From assembly GCF_001514495.1 (NCBI RefSeq), contig NZ_BCNM01000037.1:1-46296 (forward strand): a DNA stretch of 46,296 nt. The letters are read 5' to 3'. Below are positions 42,595-46,296 of this stretch, piece by piece. The notes beneath the pieces are model-generated. The model did not search any database. It worked only from the letters and a program-made list of their open reading frames with translations, and had not been told where the DNA came from. The position numbers and the translations under genes were made by a program. Numbering within the stretch: the stretch's first letter is position 1; every line of letters begins with the position of its first letter. The DNA comes from Paenibacillus pabuli NBRC 13638 (lineage in GTDB: Bacteria > Bacillota > Bacilli > Paenibacillales > Paenibacillaceae).

Positions 42595-43956
42595 CTACGG
42601 TCTGTTACGGCTCAATTTTCTCATTTTGAGAAGGTAGATCCCGGCAACCAGAATAAACCACACAGGGGTAACAAATAGCGCTACACGCGTATCCTCCGCC
42701 AATGCCAATATCACCAACACAAAACCCAAAAACGCCAGAATCAAGTAGTTGGAAAACGGATATAACGGCAGCTTGAAGCGACTGCGACTTGCCAGTTCTG
42801 GCCGGGTACGGCGGTATCTGAGATGGCAGATTACCATGATGCCCCAGACGAAGATGAAGCACACAGTCGACACGCTGGTGATCAGTGTAAATACACCCTC
42901 TGGCATGATATAGTTCAGCACAATCGCGATCAGAATAACGATCGTCGAGAAAAACAACGCATTGGAAGGAACCTTCCTGTTATTCAATCGCGCGAACGAT
43001 TGGGGAGCGTTGTGATCCTTCGCCATCGAGAACACCATACGGCTTGTACTGAAGATGGCACTGTTACAGGCCGATGCAGCGGATGTCAGTACCACGAAAT
43101 TCACAATGCCGGCAGCTGCTGCAATGCCTACGGCTGCGAACACCTGAACGAACGGACTTTCACTGGGCACAATCGCGTTCCATGGATAGATGCTCATAAT
43201 AATCAGCAGTGCGCCAACATAGAAGAGCAGTACGCGGATAGGAATCTGGTTAATGGCTCTTGGAATAACTTTCTCCGGATTCTCGGTTTCCCCCGCTGTC
43301 AGTCCCACCAGTTCCATGCCTACAAAGGCGAACACCACCATCTGGAACGATATGAGGAATCCATGCATTCCATTCGGAAACCATCCCCCGTAACTCCACA
43401 GATTGGTGAAACTCGCGGGACCCTGATCGGTGGTAAAACCTTTGAAAATCATAAATAAACCAACAACAATGAGTGCCAGAATGGCGACTACTTTAATCAA
43501 GGCAAACCAGAATTCCATCTCACCAAACAGCTTGACCGTTGCCAGATTCATAATTAGCAAAATAACCAGCGCGATTAACCCCGGCATCCACTGAGGGACA
43601 TGCGGGAACCAGAACTGTGTATACAAGCCAACTGCCGTAATGTCTGCCATGGCAATTGAAATCCAGCAGAACCAGTAAGTCCAGCCTGTAATAAATGCCG
43701 CCATATTTCCCAGGTAATCACGCACAAAATCGACAAAGGAATGATACTGCAAGTTGCTAAGCAGCAGTTCCCCCAATGCACGCATAATCAGGAACAATAC
43801 AACACCCGTGATGATATAGGCCAGCAAAATGGATGGCCCTGTCAGTTGGATCGTTTTGCCTGCTCCCAGAAACAGGCCTGTCCCGATTGCACCTCCAATC
43901 GCCATCAGCTGCACATGCCTGTTCTTTAATCCCCTTGTTAACCTTTCTTCCTGCAT
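42595..43956 (-). CDS. Amino-acid permease (APC superfamily, CycA/AAT-like)
   Basis: A 453-residue transporter with twelve spans. Family marks: LKNRHVQLMAIGGAIGTGLF, GAGKTIQLTGPSILLAYII, IMRALGELLLSN, FVGMELVGLTAGETENPEKV and RAINQIPIRVLLFYV. The start is the ATG at 43954-43956. The sequence style is near D-serine/D-alanine/glycine and aromatic amino-acid permeases of Bacillota. A perfect TTGTATACAA palindrome lies ~47 bases upstream. Possible control by the Lrp-type regulator or a GntR-type protein; not shown. Confidence 0.9.
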   Translation of the reverse strand: MQEERLTRGLKNRHVQLMAIGGAIGTGLFLGAGKTIQLTGPSILLAYIITGVVLFLIMRALGELLLSNLQYHSFVDFVRDYLGNMAAFITGWTYWFCWISIAMADITAVGLYTQFWFPHVPQWMPGLIALVILLIMNLATVKLFGEMEFWFALIKVVAILALIVVGLFMIFKGFTTDQGPASFTNLWSYGGWFPNGMHGFLISFQMVVFAFVGMELVGLTAGETENPEKVIPRAINQIPIRVLLFYVGALLIIMSIYPWNAIVPSESPFVQVFAAVGIAAAAGIVNFVVLTSAASACNSAIFSTSRMVFSMAKDHNAPQSFARLNNRKVPSNALFFSTIVILIAIVLNYIMPEGVFTLITSVSTVCFIFVWGIMVICHLRYRRTRPELASRSRFKLPLYPFSNYLILAFLGFVLVILALAEDTRVALFVTPVWFILVAGIYLLKMRKLSRNRP

Positions 43957-44002
43957 GGTAACCACCACTCTCTTTCTGCACATGCTCTCTACGATGCCCA
44001 AC

Positions 44003-44012
44003 TTGTATACAA
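44003..44012. promoter_or_regulatory. TTGTATACAA palindrome before the permease gene
   Basis: A perfect ten-base palindrome, of a shape used by GntR-type repressors, located 47 bases before the permease start. It could be an operator; a chance occurrence is not excluded. Confidence 0.3.
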
Positions 44013-44075
44013 CTCATCATATAATAATCCGACCTGAATACCTATCCCTTTTTTATATTTTTTGTACAGCAAAAA

Positions 44076-44109
44076 GGCCACCTTTGGTGCAAGGCGCCCT
44101 CTGCTTCTG
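44076..44109 (-). repeat. Terminator-like repeat, copy A
   Basis: A 34-base sequence (GGCCACCTTTGGTGCAAGGC and on) occurs again at 44617-44649 with one substitution and one base lost. On the leftward strand it forms an imperfect hairpin followed by TTTTT. It lies just after a decayed sigK fragment, so it probably belonged to a lost sigK copy. Confidence 0.7.
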
Positions 44110-44150
44110 GTCACTTTTATATGGTATGCTTGTATATGTATGCCTGTAGA

Positions 44151-44250
44151 ACTCGTGGTGCAGCTTCATTCATTAAATACTCGTTTCTCCGTCCCTTTAC
44201 TTTTCTAATCTTGAGCTACATCCGATCCACAACATTGTCGGCTTATGTAC
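44151..44250 (-). pseudogene. Decayed sigK fragment A
   Basis: The leftward strand resembles the 3' end of intact sigK in two blocks: ACTCGTGGTGCAGCTTCATT (compare 44932-44951) and TAATCTTGAGCTACATCCGA with its continuation to TGTCGGCTT (compare 45108-45149). About 150 bases between them in sigK are missing here, and frame is lost. It is a remnant, not a gene. Confidence 0.65.
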
Positions 44251-44265
44251 GTTCCTTGGTTAATC

Positions 44266-44526
44266 TCATATAGCTGAAAAATTTATATAGCATATTTTAA
44301 AAAGTAAAGCTAAGCATAGAGCTCCAACTGCTAAAAAGATCATGGCTAAAGGACGTTCGGTTTTCCAAATCCGAATAGCATTAGCAACGTTAATCATAAG
44401 TAGGGCAAGCGTTGACATTACACTAGAATTCGATTGAAACATGTTAACAATGATCATAATCATCCCTACGATCCAGATCAAGCAAAACCAGAGTGGAACC
44501 TTCTGTAAAAAAACCTTCATCATCAT
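44266..44526 (-). CDS. Small membrane protein (86 residues)
   Basis: Starts at one of three tandem ATG codons behind AAGGAG. Three hydrophobic segments are seen (LWFCLIWIVGMIMIIVNMF, MSTLALLMINVANAI and AMIFLAVGALCLALLF). No recognised family. It sits between two decayed sigK fragments, as if inserted or acquired with them. Role unknown; a good ribosome site makes translation likely. Confidence 0.65.
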   Translation of the reverse strand: MMMKVFLQKVPLWFCLIWIVGMIMIIVNMFQSNSSVMSTLALLMINVANAIRIWKTERPLAMIFLAVGALCLALLFKICYINFSAI

Positions 44527-44616
44527 TTACTCCTTATATCTTAAAGTTGTCTAATTAGAAGATATTCTTCACCCTATGTAAAATCCCTTTATTTAGGTTA
44601 TATGATCCAAAAAAGA

Positions 44617-44649
44617 GGCCACCTTTGGTCCAAGGCGCCTCTGCTTCTG
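44617..44649 (-). repeat. Terminator-like repeat, copy B
   Basis: Second copy of the element at 44076-44109. On the leftward strand AGAGG/CCTCT pairs around an inner TTGG/CCAA hairpin and is followed by a TTTTTT run. It stands downstream of sigK fragment B. Confidence 0.7.
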
Positions 44650-44707
44650 TGCAACGATTATTTTTGTTCATTACACTCCCTGCACCCAATCCTTTATTCG
44701 TCCAATC

Positions 44708-44800
44708 TTTTCTGAGGACATCAATCAGGTGTAATTTCGTCGTCCTCTTTGTCCGTACTAATGCGATCATGCACGGATATGTCTTCCTTGTCTTTCAAAT
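44708..44800 (-). pseudogene. Decayed sigK fragment B
   Basis: CTCTTTGTCCGT, CGATCATGCACGGATATGTC and neighbouring blocks align with intact sigK at 45156-45245 (CTCTTTGTCCGTCC, GGATCATGTAGGGATACGTC). A translated remnant reads LHLIDVL where SigK has ITLIDIL. Frame is broken against the full protein. It covers the part of sigK that adjoins the portion in fragment A. Confidence 0.7.
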
Positions 44801-44904
44801 GTACAGGTGTTGTGAACAAATCGATCTCTGAACTTTCCATATTTGAAGCGAGATGTATTGGAATCGAAATCTTGATACAATGAGCTCTAGAATCGAATCA
44901 GCAA

Positions 44905-45603
44905 TTATTTCTGCTTATAAAACTCGTGATACAGCTTCATTAACGCCCGTTTCTCAATCCGCGATACATAGGAGCGTGAGATGCCAAGTTCCTTGGCAAT
45001 CTCGCGTTGGGTGCGTTCTTCCCCGCCTGCCTCCAGGCCAAATCGGCCAATCACAACTTCCTTCTCCCGATCATCCAGAATATCGAGATTGCGATAAATC
45101 TTGCTTTTTTCAATCTTGAGCTGCACCTTATCTACAACGTCATCGGCTTCTGTTCCGAGAATATCTATAAGGGTAATTTCATTGCCCTCTTTGTCCGTCC
45201 CTATCGGATCATGTAGGGATACGTCTTTACGTGTTTTCTTGAGGGAACGCAAATGCATGAGGATTTCATTTTCGATACAACGGGCAGCAAACGTCGCGAG
45301 TTTGGTCCCTTTGCCTTGTTGAAAACTTTCGATCGCCTTAATCAAACCAATCGTTCCGATGGAAATCAGGTCTTCCTGGTCTTCGCCAGTATTGTCAAAT
45401 TTCTTGACGATATGCGCAACGAGGCGCAGATTGTGTTCGATAAGCAAATTACGCGAATGTGCATTGCCTTCAGCCATGAGGCGTAAATGTTTGGCTTCAT
45501 CATCCTCAGCTAGAGGCTGGGGAAATGCATTATTTTTGACATACGAGACGAGTAACGTTAACTCTTTGATGAACAGGGCAATTGCGGTAAACAATCCGGG
45601 CAC
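44905..45603 (-). CDS. sigK: Sporulation RNA polymerase sigma-K factor
   Basis: A 232-residue sigma factor starting at GTG 45601-45603, six to eight bases after AGGAGGTG. The pro-segment PGLFTAIALFIKELTLLV is typical of pro-SigK, which is cleaved in the mother cell. Region 2: NLRLVAHIVKKFDNTGED, then LISIGTIGLIKAIESFQ; region 4: TQREIAKELGISRSYVSRIE. The gene is complete: there is no skin element within it. SigK runs late mother-cell transcription in sporulation. A leftover partial duplication lies downstream. A sporulation-type promoter precedes it. Confidence 0.93.
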   Translation of the reverse strand: MPGLFTAIALFIKELTLLVSYVKNNAFPQPLAEDDEAKHLRLMAEGNAHSRNLLIEHNLRLVAHIVKKFDNTGEDQEDLISIGTIGLIKAIESFQQGKGTKLATFAARCIENEILMHLRSLKKTRKDVSLHDPIGTDKEGNEITLIDILGTEADDVVDKVQLKIEKSKIYRNLDILDDREKEVVIGRFGLEAGGEERTQREIAKELGISRSYVSRIEKRALMKLYHEFYKQK

Positions 45604-45666
45604 AGATGACACCTCCTGCAGTTTTACAACGATCTGGCCTGAGCACATGTGGGAACAGGGTCGATT

Positions 45667-45696
45667 TATTGTATGTAGGCAGGGGCCCATAAGTGC
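45667..45696 (-). promoter_or_regulatory. Candidate sigma-E/sigma-K promoter of sigK
   Basis: On the leftward strand CATACAATA (complement of 45667-45675) fits both the sigma-E -10 (CATACAAT) and sigma-K -10 (CATAnnnTA). A GCAC (complement of 45693-45696) stands 17 bases upstream, in the place of the sigma-K -35. Known sigK genes are turned on by sigma-E and sustained by sigma-K. Confidence 0.55.
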
Positions 45697-45733
45697 ACGT
45701 ACACCTGAAAAAGGAGATGGACTCGTTAAGATT

Positions 45734-45913
45734 TCATACACTCACTGAAACGATCGAGCCCACCTTTTGAAGGAGGAGGAATTCTTTCTCGACACTTTCG
45801 ATAAAATATGTTTTCTCACCAAGTACGACGACATCACTTTCGACTAATGGAACATCGCTTTTGAAATAGATAAAATTGTCCGTTTCCCTGAACGCACCTT
45901 TGTAGTAAAACAT
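45734..45913 (-). CDS. Small unknown protein (59 residues)
   Basis: A frame starting at ATG 45911-45913 with AGAAGGTG five bases before it. It encodes a mostly beta, soluble peptide (DNFIYFKSDVPLVESDVVVL, then YFIESVEKEFLLLQKVG). It is 130 bases upstream of the sigK start on the same strand. No family is recognised. The strand-like, acidic composition and ribosome site support a real gene. Confidence 0.55.
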   Translation of the reverse strand: MFYYKGAFRETDNFIYFKSDVPLVESDVVVLGEKTYFIESVEKEFLLLQKVGSIVSVSV

Positions 45914-45968
45914 GTTGTCACCTTCTTCTTGGAGAATTGAATGATTTGCCTGCTGTAATTAGTAATTA

Positions 45969-46181
45969 CTATTCGTTTCGTTTAAAACACATCTTGTAAA
46001 GAATAAGTCCCATACCCGATGAACAAATCAGATATCCAAAGAACAAGAAGAGTAAATAAACGCCATGAAGATCTTCAGGAATCCGAATTATACCTTCAAA
46101 CCAAGCAGAACGAAAAGGATACAGTAGCGCTACCCAAACGATCAGCAAGACAAGAATACAATTAATTATTTTTCTCACCAT
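45969..46181 (-). CDS. Small membrane protein (70 residues)
   Basis: Starts behind AAAGGA. Two spans (IINCILVLLIVWVALLYPF and GVYLLFLFFGYLICSSGMGL) and a basic C-terminus (YKMCFKRNE). No known family. The last ~115 bases of the window after it contain nothing I can assign. Confidence 0.6.
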   Translation of the reverse strand: MVRKIINCILVLLIVWVALLYPFRSAWFEGIIRIPEDLHGVYLLFLFFGYLICSSGMGLILYKMCFKRNE

Positions 46182-46296
46182 AACGATCCTTTCAAGCCGA
46201 GTGGAAGCAGGAAATAAAATATAGCCACTCCTACTGCTAAAGTAAAAAAGCCGCTAGATTGGTCATAACCCTGTCAAGTAGAGGCAGTACAAAAAA

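Noticed and set aside
44555..44770. 71-residue leftward frame
   Set aside because: Part of its translation matches SigK; it is a decayed sigK fragment running through a terminator-like repeat, not a functional gene.
44905..45603. Skin element in sigK
   Set aside because: The sigK frame is complete and there is no recombinase or phage-like insert in it.

Overview
The window looks like a chromosomal segment of a spore-forming, low-GC Gram-positive bacterium, most likely Paenibacillus or a close relative. The signs are an intact sporulation sigma factor (SigK) with a sporulation-type promoter, strong AGGAGG ribosome sites, frequent GTG starts, classic Gram-positive signal peptides and lipoboxes, and a sugar ABC transporter without its own ATPase. 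There are no tRNA or rRNA genes, CRISPR arrays, insertion sequences or phage integrases.

Region 1 (1-25231) is the notable part. About 17 tightly packed, often overlapping genes run leftward from about 22.6 kb to the left edge. Together they look like a contractile injection (type VI secretion-like) system in a monoderm. In transcription order they encode a candidate TssB/TssC-like sheath protein (20420-22588), a small tube (Hcp-like) protein, a DnaJ protein, two FHA proteins, an active PP2C phosphatase, a membrane PP2C-like protein with missing metal ligands, two unrecognised proteins, a large Hsp70-like ATPase, another unrecognised protein, a DUF1795/PsbP-like protein, a VgrG-like spike, a pentapeptide-repeat protein, an Imm11/DUF1629 protein, a DUF4280 PAAR-like tip and a giant VgrG-Rhs fusion whose C-terminal toxin end lies outside the window. 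A divergent gene encodes a secreted, membrane-anchored von Willebrand A protein. A Ser/Thr kinase of the kind that controls type VI systems lies at 34.6-35.6 kb. No TssJLM envelope complex and no ClpV ATPase are visible, so the Hsp70/DnaJ pair is a possible substitute for sheath recycling.

Region 2 (25422-34280) is a leftward sugar operon: solute-binding lipoprotein, two permeases, a DUF4127 protein, NanE epimerase, an RpiR regulator, a ROK kinase and an FAD-dependent oxidoreductase. It separates the kinase from the rest of the secretion cluster and probably handles an N-acetylmannosamine-type amino sugar or glycoside.

Region 3 (34.6-46.3 kb) is mixed housekeeping and accessory DNA: the kinase, an alpha/beta hydrolase, an RNase H with a viroplasmin domain, a MarR regulator with palindromic operators and a partner hydrolase, an MFS exporter, an Lrp/AsnC regulator, a beta-lactamase-family hydrolase, an amino-acid permease, two decayed sigK fragments with a duplicated terminator-like element, intact sigK and small membrane or unknown proteins.
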